28,671 nucleotides of DNA from CAYLRF01 sp964385995 (GCA_964385995.1 CAYLRF010000017.1:1-28671), one strand, 5' to 3'; shown: positions 16,092-23,921, counted from the first letter of the stretch. Notes: generated from the sequence alone by a model not told the origin. Program-made: numbers and translations.

Positions 16092-18325
16092 TCACATCCG
16101 ATCCGGAGCCTCAAAGCCAAGCAAATCCATACAGGTTTCAAGTATACGCCGTATAAGCTTAAGAAGCGCTATATATCCCGCCCTCTTTGACTTATCTTCC
16201 TCAGTGATTATCCTGACTTCGTGGTAAAAACGGTTAAAGGCGTTCGCAAGATCGTAGGTATAAGAGCATATCTTATGCGGCGCGAGATCCTCGTACGCCT
16301 CCTCTGCCACCTGATTAAATCCCGCGGCCTTAAGCATAAGCGACTTCACTGAAGCTTCTCCGCAGATTTTTTCAAACGACGCCCGTAAGAGTTCCGTACC
16401 GTCATCAGGGCAGCCTTTTATACCGGTATCATAAGCCGCCTTTTCATTCACTTCAGACGCTTGGCGCACGGGCACGTCCTCCCGTGCATATCCGCGCCTT
16501 TCGTCATCCGCCTCTTCCCGCTCACACCGGGCGAGAACCGACTTTATCCGCACGTCCGTATAAAGGATATAAGGTCCGGTATTTCCCTCAAATGAAGTGA
16601 ATCTGTCGATGTCAAAAATGTAATCCTTAGACGCCTGGTTTGANNNNNNNNNNNNNNNNNNNNNNNNNNNNNNNNNNNNNNNNNNNNNNNNNNNNNNNNN
16701 NNNNNNNNNNNNNNNNNNNNNNNNNNNNNNNNNNNNNNNNNNNCAAATGAAGTGAATCTGTCGATGTCAAAAATGTAATCCTTAGACGCCTGGTTTGAGA
16801 GATCGCCGTATTTTATCGCCGCTACGGCCACCTTGGACGCGATTTCTTCCGCTGACTGTGCGGGTTCCCCCTTATCTTCCTTTCGCGATCCTCCGGCCGG
16901 ATTTTCCGTCCCGCCTGTCTCGTCCTCCCGCGTGGAAGTTTTGTTTTCCGGCCTGCCTGTCTCATCCTCCCGCGTGGAGGTTTTGTTTTCCGTCCCGCCT
17001 GTCTCGTCCTCCCGCCCGGAGGTTTTATTTTCCGGCCTGCCTGTCTCGTCCTCCCGACCGGCGGCGTCATTTTCCGCGATCTTTTTATACATGCGCTCTT
17101 TTATATCGGAGAGAAGCTGTTCGAGACGCATAACTCCGCCCTCGCGGGTCTTAAAGGGTTTGCCGTCCTTCCCGTTCACGGTGCCAAAGCCTATGAATGT
17201 AAGTTTCGTCGTGTCACTCGCCAGATGAGTCTTTCTCGCGCAGCGAAAGACCTGTATGAAATGAAGCTCCTGTCTCTTATCTGTGACATAGATGATCTCA
17301 TCGGGTTTAAAATCCCTCTCGCGTTCCATAATTGTCGCGAGATCGGTAGTGTCATAAAGAGCGGCGCCGTCGGATTTTAAGATCATGCAGGGCGGTACCT
17401 CCTTCGTGTCGCCCTCCTCTTTCACATCCACGATAAGCGCGCCCTCGTCCGTACGCGCGTATCCGTTGCTTTTAAGATAATCCACCATCTCCGGGATAAA
17501 GTCCTGCGCGTCTGATTCACCCTTCCAGAGGTCAAAATGAACATTTAGCGCCTCGTAATTTTTCTTTAAATCGGCGACGGAAATGTCCATGATATGCTTC
17601 CATATCGCCCTGTAACCCCTATGTCCCCGCTGAAGCTCATATGTGGCCGAAAGCGCCTCGTTTCTGTAATTCTCATCCTTTTTCGCGCGGGCGCTCGCGC
17701 TCGGGTACATCTCTTCCAATTCGTTCAGCGTAAAGGGAGGCTCCTTGGGATACTCCCCGCGAAAATCATCGTCAAAATACGAAAGATAGGGTTTTCTTTC
17801 ATGAAGCTCGGTAATTATAAGCCCCATCTGGTATCCCCAATCGCCCAGATGCACGTCCCCTATCGCGTCATGACCCATAAATCTTATGATTCTCTTCACG
17901 CTCTCACCTATCACTGCGGAGCGCAAATGCCCGACATGCAGAGGTTTTGCCACATTCGCGCCTCCGTAGTCGATGATAACGGTCTTTTTCTTCGCGGGCG
18001 GCTCTGCCCCGAGCTTTACGCTTTCGGACATTTTAAGAAGATAAGACGCCAAAAACTTCGGCGACACAGTCATATTTATAAAACCCGGTGCGGCGGCGGA
18101 GACGTCTCTTATGCACTCACTGTCTTTTAAGCACTCCGAGACGTCTTTTGCTATATGAAGCGGCGCTTTTTTGTACTGTTTCGCGGCGGCCAGGGCTCCT
18201 CCCGACTGAAACTCGCACAGATCGGGCCTCGCCGAGAGGGCGACTTTAGCGTACTTCTCATCGTACCCGGCCTTTTTAAACGCTTTTTGAAGTTCCCCTG
18301 TCAAAATATCAATAAATTTCTTCAA
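16092..18325 (-). CDS. argS: Arginyl-tRNA synthetase, split by an artificial assembly gap
   Basis: Class I arginyl-tRNA synthetase. The HIGH motif is HVGH (residues 130-133), the KMSK region is FKTREGGVMRL, and FEGNTGPYILYTDVR precedes the DALR anticodon-binding domain ending at 16092. The N run at 16644-16743 plus one copy of the duplicated 55 bases (155 nt) must be removed; the remaining 2079 nt encode 692 aa in one frame. Without this, the gene appears as two frames. About 57 residues (about 419-475) are an in-frame 14-residue tandem repeat (REDETG..ENKTS.) absent from usual ArgS proteins of about 560-600 aa. The start is TTG at 18325 with TAAGG upstream. Confidence 0.93.
16644..16743. other. 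100-N scaffold gap flanked by identical 55-bp sequence (artefact)
   Basis: The 55 bases before the N run (16589-16643) are the same as the 55 after it (16744-16798). Two contigs overlapping by 55 bp were joined with a nominal gap rather than merged. Collapsing the duplicate closes the argS reading frame exactly, so no sequence is missing. Confidence 0.95.
16902..17069 (-). repeat. In-frame 42-bp tandem repeat (4 units) within argS
   Basis: The anchor TTTTCCG recurs on the plus strand at 16902, 16944, 16986, 17028 and 17070, exactly 42 bp apart, giving four full units. Each codes for 14 residues of the type REDETG-RP/GT-ENKTS-T/G. Units differ at a few bases, in an alternating pattern (RP, GT, RP, GT), suggesting duplication of an 84-bp pair. 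The insert lies between the KMSK-side helix and the helix that leads to the FEGNTGPY motif. Confidence 0.92.
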
Positions 18326-18375
18326 CGTTAACCTTACTTTCGATTATGCCCCATCGGCGTTATTCTTATCTTCCG

Positions 18376-18404
18376 TTTATGAATTTCCCAAACCCATACG
18401 TCAA
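18376..18404 (-). promoter_or_regulatory. Putative argS promoter
   Basis: On the minus strand TTGACG (18399-18404), a 17-bp spacer and CATAAA (18376-18381) lie in the 105-bp gap between the XRE/ADP-ribosylglycohydrolase gene and argS, giving a leader of about 45 bases. No T-box structure fits in that space. Confidence 0.45.
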
Positions 18405-18430
18405 CTAAGCCCTCGTGCCGTAAGGGATCT

Positions 18431-20169
18431 TTACTTACCGGACATCCCGATATGCCGTAATGTCAGTCTCACGGCGTCTGATATTTTCACCGTCTCCGCT
18501 CCGAAAATTCCGGTATGAAGAGNNNNNNNNNNNNNNNNNNNNNNNNNNNNNNNNNNNNNNNNNNNNNNNNNNNNNNNNNNNNNNNNNNNNNNNNNNNNNN
18601 NNNNNNNNNNNNNNNNNNNNNNCTCACGGCGTCTGATATTTTCACCGTCTCCGCTCCGAAAATTCCGGTATGAAGAGTATCGTTTATCGGCGCCGTCCAC
18701 ACCGGGTCGATGTTTTCAATCCCGTATGCCATCCCGAGCACGGAGCCCACCGTCGCGCCGTTGCAGTCGGTATCAAATCCCGTCTCCACCGCCATACATA
18801 TCGATTTTCCGTAATCTCCTTTTCCGTAAAGCAAGGACGCCGTCACGATAAGCGCGTTGGAAATGGTATGGCACCAGTCGTGCCCCCTATGCTCGTCAAA
18901 CCGGGTGTGAATATATCTGAAGCAGTCCTCCCGCGAGACGCCGGCCTCGTAATCGCCTAAAAGCTTCGTCACGGCCTCATACAGTCTGCTCGTCGCGGGT
19001 ATCTGCGAAAGGCCCGCGGATATGATTTCGGGGATGTCTCTCGTGCAGGCGGCCGCCGCGATCATCGCCGATACAAACATTTCCCCGTAAATGCCGTTTT
19101 TCACGTGCGAGATCGAAGCGTCGCGAAACGCCATGTCCGCCGCACTCTCAGGCTCCCCGGGATTTATGTAGCCGTAATAATCGCCTCGTATCTGGGCGCC
19201 GATCCATTCGCGGAAGGGATTCTTATAAACGGCGGACGCCGGCGGCTCAAAGCCGTTCACGAAATTGCAGTAGGCGACTCTCTCCGCCGTGCAATACGCG
19301 TCTTTTACCTGAAACTTAAGCCACGCCCGCGAGACATCGTAAGCGGTAAAATCCCTGCCGCAGGTATCTATGATTTTCTGCGCCAACACGACATAATTAG
19401 TGTCGTCGTCTTCCGGCATTCCGTCTGTCGTATCCGCGTAACATCTGTCCGCGAAACTGTATTTGTATTTGTTTAAAATATCGTCATTTAAATCGCTGCG
19501 CAGAATATAGCGGCGCATGGGAAAATTGCCCGTTTCCTTTAAAAATGGAATCAATTCGTCGGTTCTTATCCCTTCCACGGTCTTTCCGAGAAGGCACCCG
19601 CAGATTCTTCCCATCCAAGCCCCGCGTATTTTGGACTCGAGTTTGTTTTTATCCGCTTTTAAGCGCTTTTGGTCTCCTTTTCTCAGAGCCTTTATGCCGT
19701 CAAGATCGGACGGCTCGTTATACCTGTATCCCTCCCTCTGTTTCGCCCCGAGTTCGAGCTTAAAGAGGATATCGCCCATTTCCTTTTTCGCCTCGTCCTT
19801 CGGAAGGCGCGATACGGCGTCAAACACATCCGCGTAAGCCTCCATGTCAAGGCCTTCATCAATCGCCTGCCGGTACTCGGTGCGCAGATTCGAAGCGAAA
19901 AACTCATTGTCATGCAGGTTCTCATAGTTGGGTTTAAGTCTGTCCGCAATTAACTCATCCGAAACACGCGCGTCCGTGTCAAATACCAACGCGTCAAGCG
20001 AAACGCCGAAACGCTTTGATATCTTAATCAGCTTGTCAAGCTCAGGCACACAAACGCCCGACTCCCATTTTTGCACGGCCTGCCGTGATACTCCCGTAAG
20101 CTCCGCGAATTCCTCCTGTGACATCTTCGCGTTCGCGCGAAGTTTGCCGATCGTGTTTCCCAAAGACAT
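18431..20169 (-). CDS. XRE HTH - ADP-ribosylglycohydrolase fusion protein, split by an artificial assembly gap
   Basis: After removing 155 nt (N run 18523-18622 plus one duplicated 55-mer) the gene encodes 527 aa. Residues about 5-62 are an XRE HTH (MSQEEFAELTGVSRQAVQKW). A helical, charged linker spans about 65-175. The rest is an ADP-ribosylglycohydrolase (DraG/ARH) domain beginning GAWMGRICGCLLGK, with metal-binding D254-D255-D256-T257 and D466-T467-D468 (FDTDCNGATVG). Such enzymes remove ADP-ribose from proteins or small molecules. The start at 20169 has AAAGGAG eight bases upstream. It stands alone between tRNA-Arg and argS. A regulator whose output depends on ADP-ribose chemistry is plausible but unproven. 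Confidence 0.88.
18523..18622. other. 100-N scaffold gap flanked by identical 55-bp sequence (artefact)
   Basis: Bases 18468-18522 and 18623-18677 are the same 55-mer. Collapsing them joins ISDAV to RLTLRHIGMSGK-stop and restores one continuous reading frame in the XRE/ADP-ribosylglycohydrolase gene. Confidence 0.95.
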
Positions 20170-20516
20170 GCTACCGTCTCCTTTCATTTTCTGACGGGGC
20201 ACCCGACCGCGCCTTCCTTAGCCGCCTTTAAGCGCCGGCCATGCTCTTTTGCCGCTACTTTTGCGGCACGAACATTTTCACCTTTACTTTGAGCGGCGCA
20301 AGCGCTTTCTTTCTTAAACTTAAAGCGCCGTACCCGAAGGCGCAGGCGTTTGCCTCCTACCGTAACTTCGAGCTGATTGTAATGTGTCGCGGTCCGACAT
20401 TCAAGAAAGTCAGACGGGCTTTTGCGGCAACCCGCGGTTGTCACGGGAAACATAAAAGAACTGTAAGTGCTTTTGTACTTACAGTTCCTTACAGGGCATA
20501 TCTTTTACACCCGAAA
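20170..20516. other. Non-coding stretch upstream of the XRE-ADP-ribosylglycohydrolase gene
   Basis: About 350 bp between the fusion gene and tRNA-Arg. It holds the tRNA terminator (20447-20487) and several GC-rich inverted repeats, such as TGCCGC/GCGGCA near 20250 and GGCGC/GCGCC near 20300-20335. Frames of about 90 codons are open on both strands, but neither has a usable ribosome binding site or recognisable product, so I call no gene. It probably contains the promoter and leader of the fusion gene; no clear -35/-10 pair was found. Confidence 0.5.
20447..20487 (-). terminator. Intrinsic terminator downstream of tRNA-Arg
   Basis: On the minus strand, arms 20475-20487 and 20458-20470 pair over 13 bp (one G-T wobble) around a 4-base loop AAAA, followed directly by TTTTATGTTT. 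It sits 30 bases past the tRNA 3' end. Confidence 0.85.
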
Positions 20517-20588
20517 CGTCTCTGACAGGAGTCGAACCTGCGCACCTGCCTCCGGAGGGCAGCGCTCTATCCACTGAGCTACAGAGAC
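20517..20588 (-). tRNA. tRNA-Arg (CCG)
   Basis: The minus strand folds as a standard cloverleaf: acceptor GTCTCTG/CAGAGAC, D stem GCTC/GAGC, anticodon stem CTGCC/GGCAG with loop CTCCGGA giving anticodon CCG (Arg), and T arm with loop TTCGACT. G is the discriminator and CCA is not encoded. Length about 72 nt. It has its own terminator. It lies on the boundary between the housekeeping block and the accessory block at higher coordinates. Confidence 0.95.
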
Positions 20589-20638
20589 TTAAAAAGGACA
20601 AAGTGTATGTTACCACCTTTGACTCTTAAGCGCAAGTC

Positions 20639-20677
20639 ACCCGCGGACGTTTGCGAGGGGCGCTTCCGTCCGCGGGT
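20639..20677. other. GC-rich perfect hairpin between tRNA-Arg and the membrane protein gene
   Basis: ACCCGCGGACG (20639-20649) and CGTCCGCGGGT (20667-20677) form an 11-bp perfect stem with a 17-base loop. Neither side has a T run, so it is not a typical terminator. A second set of nested inverted repeats (GGATC/GATCC and GGCCG/CGGCC) lies near 20729-20763. Both lie just past the stop of the membrane protein gene and may stabilise or end its transcript. Confidence 0.4.
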
Positions 20678-20779
20678 AACCTTTAGCCGCTAAGCTTTGC
20701 TCACACCGGCTGTCAGTTTTAAGTTTCGGATCCTCCTTGGCCGTACCCTTTCGGCCGATCCTACGTCAAATAATCACCC

Positions 20780-21403
20780 TCACTCCAGATACAATTTCAT
20801 TTTGTCATATGAATTGACCGTATCCTCATCATAGGTATTAAAATCATCCGAAAATGTTTGAAGGGTACCCGTGGGGCTGATTGCCGCGTTCGTCAATTTT
20901 GTGTAATTGTTATAATAAGTTTCCAATATCTCGTATGCTTCTTTATATTTCTTCGGAGGATCTTTAAGCTTTTTCATCAGTTCGGTTACTTCCGATTGGT
21001 TCGACTCAATCTTTGAGATACTCTCGGCGAAAGTTTCATCGGCATACAAATTCGACAGAGCGTCATTAAAATCTTCCACGAATCTGCCGTTTTGCATCGT
21101 GTATTTGTCTGTCTCGGCATCGCTTTCCTCAAAAATCGCGTTGTTCCATACGTTTACGATAAGATTTCCCGCGTTTTCCGCCTCGGCGGCTCCGTCCAGC
21201 ATTTTATAAGCGGCGGATTCCATGTTCGTATAATATTCGGCTTCGCCTGCTTTTCGCATAAGGCCGTTAAGGGCAAGCGCGGCAATAACGAGAAGAGCGA
21301 TCACAACCGCCAGGATAATAAGACCTGTATGCCTCTTCTTTTTCTTTCTTTGTCCCGCGAGCGGGTCGGGGCACCCGCAGTCCGGACAACTTCTTAAACT
21401 CAT
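20780..21403 (-). CDS. Short cysteine-motif, single-pass membrane protein of unknown function
   Basis: A 207-aa protein. The N terminus has CPDCGC (residues 6-11), like the second half of a zinc-ribbon, then a Lys/Arg-rich stretch (RKKKKR) and one transmembrane helix at about residues 27-47. The rest is hydrophilic, probably outside the cell, and helical. Related clostridial proteins carry a full two-CxxC zinc ribbon before the membrane helix; here only one CxxC is present. The strong AAGGAGG just before the ATG at 21403 argues that the start is real and not a truncation artefact. Function unknown; it follows the 365-aa XRE gene by 128 bp. Confidence 0.75.
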   Translation of the reverse strand: MSLRSCPDCGCPDPLAGQRKKKKRHTGLIILAVVIALLVIAALALNGLMRKAGEAEYYTNMESAAYKMLDGAAEAENAGNLIVNVWNNAIFEESDAETDKYTMQNGRFVEDFNDALSNLYADETFAESISKIESNQSEVTELMKKLKDPPKKYKEAYEILETYYNNYTKLTNAAISPTGTLQTFSDDFNTYDEDTVNSYDKMKLYLE

Positions 21404-21502
21404 CTTTTCCTCCTTCCCGACGCGATTCGACGCGCCATTACGACCGGCTCCGAAAGGTTGCTTTTAAAATCTTAAGTCCTCTTTCTTCAAAGCTTTCCGT
21501 TA

Positions 21503-21528
21503 TCTTCGCTTAAATTCTTCGCTTAAAT
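21503..21528. repeat. Perfect 13-bp tandem duplication
   Basis: The unit TCTTCGCTTAAAT occurs twice head to tail (21503-21515, 21516-21528), just past the stop of the 365-aa XRE regulator gene on the minus strand. It carries no coding sequence. Confidence 0.85.
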
Positions 21529-21531
21529 GTG

Positions 21532-22629
21532 TCACAGCGATTTATTAAATACCGGCAACTTATCGATCAGGGCGTTTATTTCATCATCGTCAGTTTTTAC
21601 ATCTGCAAAAATGACAATATCATAAAACGCGTAGCAGTCGATATCCCCGCATTTTTTCAATTCACCCAGTTCGCCGCAGACATAATAATAGTCATTTGCC
21701 GTCTCGTCTGCGATTCTTTTGTTATGTCTGATTCCGAATTTCAATATGGCCTCCGCCCTTTGTTTATATTTATCCAAATGCTTCAGGGCGTATCTTAAAC
21801 AGTTATTGATTATCGGATTTATGCAATTATGGGTGATGTAATCTTTCCCCTTTATCCTCCTTGCTCTGCCGTCCAGCTTAAGCTCGTAAGGCTTTACCTC
21901 GAACAGGGATTTAAAAAGGCCGTCATTATCCAGTATTATTTCCAAATAATCGTCCCTGCAGAAAATGCAGCTTTCCGTGGCATAATGACCGTTTGTAAAA
22001 AACATGTTGTAGGGATCGAAAATATCGTTGAAGAGCCGCACGTCGTTCATGCTCGCGACAAGGCGGGCAAACTCTACGCAGTTTTCAAACTGAATCCACG
22101 TAACTCCCTTGTCCTTCGTAAACTCGAATTGGTTGTGAAACCATTTCAGTTTTATCCCGTACCCGTCATGAAGATATCTGACGCCGTTTACCGCCCGGTA
22201 CTCAACCACATAGTCGAGAAATGTTTTGCCGAATTCGTCGGATTGGGTGAGAATAGACTGCCCGTCATTTGTAAGCAATATGTCAAATTCGTCCTTATAT
22301 AATTGAGGTTCGTCCAAATACGCGTAATATCTGAACCCTTTATTAAACGGCACGTTATCCTTCTCAACGGGCAGTTTATACGCGTTCTCATCAAAGAGCC
22401 GCGCCAGTGAAACTCCCAACACCTTCTCCAGCGGAACAATTAACTCGTATTTAATCGGTCTTTCTCCCTTCAGCATTTTCGAGAAATTGGACTTTTCCCT
22501 GTTCGCAAAATCGTACGCGTCCTGTCCCGTAACCCCTAATTCGCGAGCAATGTCAATGAGCAGATAGGTATACCCCTTAATCCCTTTTAACTTCATGTAG
22601 CGTTCTACACTGTTTCTTATATCTTCCAT
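21532..22629 (-). CDS. XRE-family regulator with large uncharacterised C-terminal domain (365 aa)
   Basis: Residues about 15-75 look like an XRE-type helix-turn-helix (DIARELGVTGQDAYDFANRE, SNFSKMLKGERPIKYELIVP, LEKVLGVSLARLF). The remaining ~290 residues form a soluble alpha/beta-looking domain with many Tyr, Phe and Asp and two cysteines in ESCIFC; I do not recognise it. The start at 22629 has GGAGG seven bases upstream; a longer frame to 22668 is rejected. Two GGTATACC palindromes lie just upstream and probably serve for autoregulation. It is near the DUF3990 cassette, on the same strand, so it may be its regulator, but no direct evidence shows this. Confidence 0.75.
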   Translation of the reverse strand: MEDIRNSVERYMKLKGIKGYTYLLIDIARELGVTGQDAYDFANREKSNFSKMLKGERPIKYELIVPLEKVLGVSLARLFDENAYKLPVEKDNVPFNKGFRYYAYLDEPQLYKDEFDILLTNDGQSILTQSDEFGKTFLDYVVEYRAVNGVRYLHDGYGIKLKWFHNQFEFTKDKGVTWIQFENCVEFARLVASMNDVRLFNDIFDPYNMFFTNGHYATESCIFCRDDYLEIILDNDGLFKSLFEVKPYELKLDGRARRIKGKDYITHNCINPIINNCLRYALKHLDKYKQRAEAILKFGIRHNKRIADETANDYYYVCGELGELKKCGDIDCYAFYDIVIFADVKTDDDEINALIDKLPVFNKSL

Positions 22630-22655
22630 ATCAAATCCTCCAAATTCATTGTATT

Positions 22656-22695
22656 TATGGTATACCACATCCGTTTGTGTTTTAGGTATACCATA
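22656..22695. promoter_or_regulatory. Paired GGTATACC palindromes upstream of the 365-aa XRE gene (putative operator)
   Basis: TATGGTATACC (22656-22666) and GGTATACCATA (22685-22695) form an 11-bp inverted repeat with an 18-bp spacer. Each arm contains the 8-bp palindrome GGTATACC; the centres are 26 bp apart. They lie 27-66 bases before the start codon, where the promoter must be, as expected for autoregulation by an XRE dimer. Confidence 0.55.
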
Positions 22696-22942
22696 GCCAC
22701 CCGCATTTTGGTAGTCATTCTAAGTAACTTCGGTAGTCAGATTTAACCCCCGATAAAAAATCATGAAATTAAGGCGTGGTCATATATGACAACTCGCGGC
22801 AATCCGACAGCCGCTTATGTGTCCGTATATGTGAATGAAAGCCGTGGCAGCGTCTCACGGCGAGAAGATTTTTCAGGAAAAGAAAAGAACATAAAGAAAT
22901 GTGAACGACCGATACGCCGAAATTAAAGATAGAATAGGCCAA
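22696..22942. other. Non-coding stretch between the DUF3990 cassette and the XRE regulator
   Basis: The gene-free interval from 22630 to 22942 holds the paired GGTATACC operator and, beyond it, a GGTAGTCA direct repeat near 22710-22740. A 46-codon plus-strand frame (22786-22926) is open but has no clear ribosome binding site or known relatives. No terminator with a T run was seen for the cassette. Confidence 0.4.
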
Positions 22943-23197
22943 TCAAGCCGAACCCCCGCCCGTACCTTCACGAATCCGCTCCGGACGGGTACCTGCCTCG
23001 TACTCATCCATCAGGTCCCTTGCCAAATACATGTCGCTCATGCAGTGAAGGTCGGATACACCGTCGCGGATCAGCTCGCGCTCAGTCGAATGATAGAAAA
23101 AATCCATCGCCTCCCTGACCGTCAGGCCGGAAATCTTTGCGAAACACATGATAATTCTTCCGTACTTCATGTGAAGCAGCGTCCTGTTAGCCGTCAT
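22943..23197 (-). CDS. Small protein of the DUF3990 cassette (DUF3791-like), 84 aa
   Basis: The protein begins MTANRTLLHMKYGRII and has the conserved-looking segments AMDFFYHS and GVSDLHCMSDMYLARDL, which I associate with small proteins encoded next to DUF3990 genes in Firmicutes. The Pfam assignment is from memory and less sure than for the other two cassette members. The start at 23197 has GAAAGGAG nine bases upstream and overlaps the DUF3990 stop as ATGA, so it is translationally coupled. It is helical and soluble. Its role is unknown; a partner or antitoxin-like function for the DUF3990 protein is inference. Confidence 0.75.
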   Translation of the reverse strand: MTANRTLLHMKYGRIIMCFAKISGLTVREAMDFFYHSTERELIRDGVSDLHCMSDMYLARDLMDEYEAGTRPERIREGTGGGSA

Positions 23198-23667
23198 AGC
23201 GTAAAGCTCCTTTCGAATCTGATATATTGATTCAGTGCTTCCTGACAGCGGAAACATATTTGCAGATTCGGCTTTTCATACTTTAGTCTTCCCAGTGCCT
23301 CAGCTCTGGTTATCAAATTTTGAAAATACAGCTCAATCGTGTCAAAGACACGGTCGTTTGCCACGCCGCCGATGACGATCTCATAATCCGATTCGTCCAA
23401 TCCCTTGCGGCATCCCGCAACAAAATCCAACCATTGAGCCGAATATTTCGTAAATCTTAAAACGCGATATTTCTCAAACACTTTTTCGTCTGTCGTATAT
23501 TCGGAAACAACACCCGGTTTACCCTGTCGTATAAATTTTTTGCACCAGTTTCTCGCCTGTTCTCTTAATGGAGTGACATAAAACCCGGGTCCGAAATCCA
23601 CTTCTTTGCGTGAATGAAAAATATCCGGCTTTCTGATTTCCCTGTCCGAACCGTGAAACACCGTCAT
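23194..23667 (-). CDS. DUF3990 protein (ADP-ribosyltransferase-like fold), 157 aa
   Basis: The N terminus has FHGS (H5), and DFGPGFYVTP (Y30) follows, then QWLDFVAGCR, DYEIVIGGVANDRVFDTIELY and a C-terminal NLQICFRCQEAL. These are hallmarks of DUF3990, a family placed by sequence analysis in the ADP-ribosyltransferase superfamily, where the His and Tyr contact NAD. The third catalytic position (Glu/Gln) is probably in the C-terminal Q-rich segment but I cannot fix it. The start at 23667 overlaps the upstream DUF3791 stop as ATGA, and its own stop overlaps the next start the same way. It may modify a protein or nucleic acid; a toxin role is possible, not shown. Confidence 0.85.
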   Translation of the reverse strand: MTVFHGSDREIRKPDIFHSRKEVDFGPGFYVTPLREQARNWCKKFIRQGKPGVVSEYTTDEKVFEKYRVLRFTKYSAQWLDFVAGCRKGLDESDYEIVIGGVANDRVFDTIELYFQNLITRAEALGRLKYEKPNLQICFRCQEALNQYIRFERSFTL

Positions 23668-23921
23668 ATGGCGACACCCTTCTCCCTCATCCTGTCAATA
23701 AGGTCATTTGCGATATATTCCTTTCCCTGCGTATGCAAAATATCGTAACACGGGATAATATAATCGTCCAGCAGGTTCGTTTCCCTCGTGTACGCATCAT
23801 ATACCGCTAAGGCATCGACTCCAAGCGTTTCCGCTACACTTTCCACGCAGAAAATCGCAAATTCCAACTCTTCCTCTGTATAATCTTTTTTCATCTCATC
23901 CCCGACAATCATCTTCGTCAT
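23664..23921 (-). CDS. DUF3791 protein, 85 aa
   Basis: The segment EFAIFCVESVAETLGVDALA and the ending YIIPCYDILHTQGKEYIAND match DUF3791, small helical proteins found beside DUF3990 genes. The start at 23921 is preferred because AGAGG lies 5 bases upstream; an ATG at 23894 with GGGG in front is a good alternative (76 aa). Its stop overlaps the DUF3990 start as ATGA. It begins about 90 bp after the AraC gene on the same strand, so it may be the tail of that operon or have its own promoter. A partner role for DUF3990 is inferred from the tight coupling. Confidence 0.85.
   Translation of the reverse strand: MTKMIVGDEMKKDYTEEELEFAIFCVESVAETLGVDALAVYDAYTRETNLLDDYIIPCYDILHTQGKEYIANDLIDRMREKGVAI

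Noticed and set aside
16092..18325. argS as a frameshifted pseudogene or two genes
   Set aside because: The break coincides with the N run and its duplicated 55 bases; collapsing it restores one frame with all motifs.
20184..20453. Minus-strand 89-codon frame upstream of the XRE-glycohydrolase gene
   Set aside because: No ribosome binding site, begins right after the tRNA terminator, and runs into the next gene's start; translation is Lys/Arg/Ala-rich without a recognisable family.
22786..22926. Plus-strand frame of 46 codons starting MTTRGNPTAAYVSV
   Set aside because: No good ribosome binding site or recognised relatives; kept only as a note in the intergenic region.
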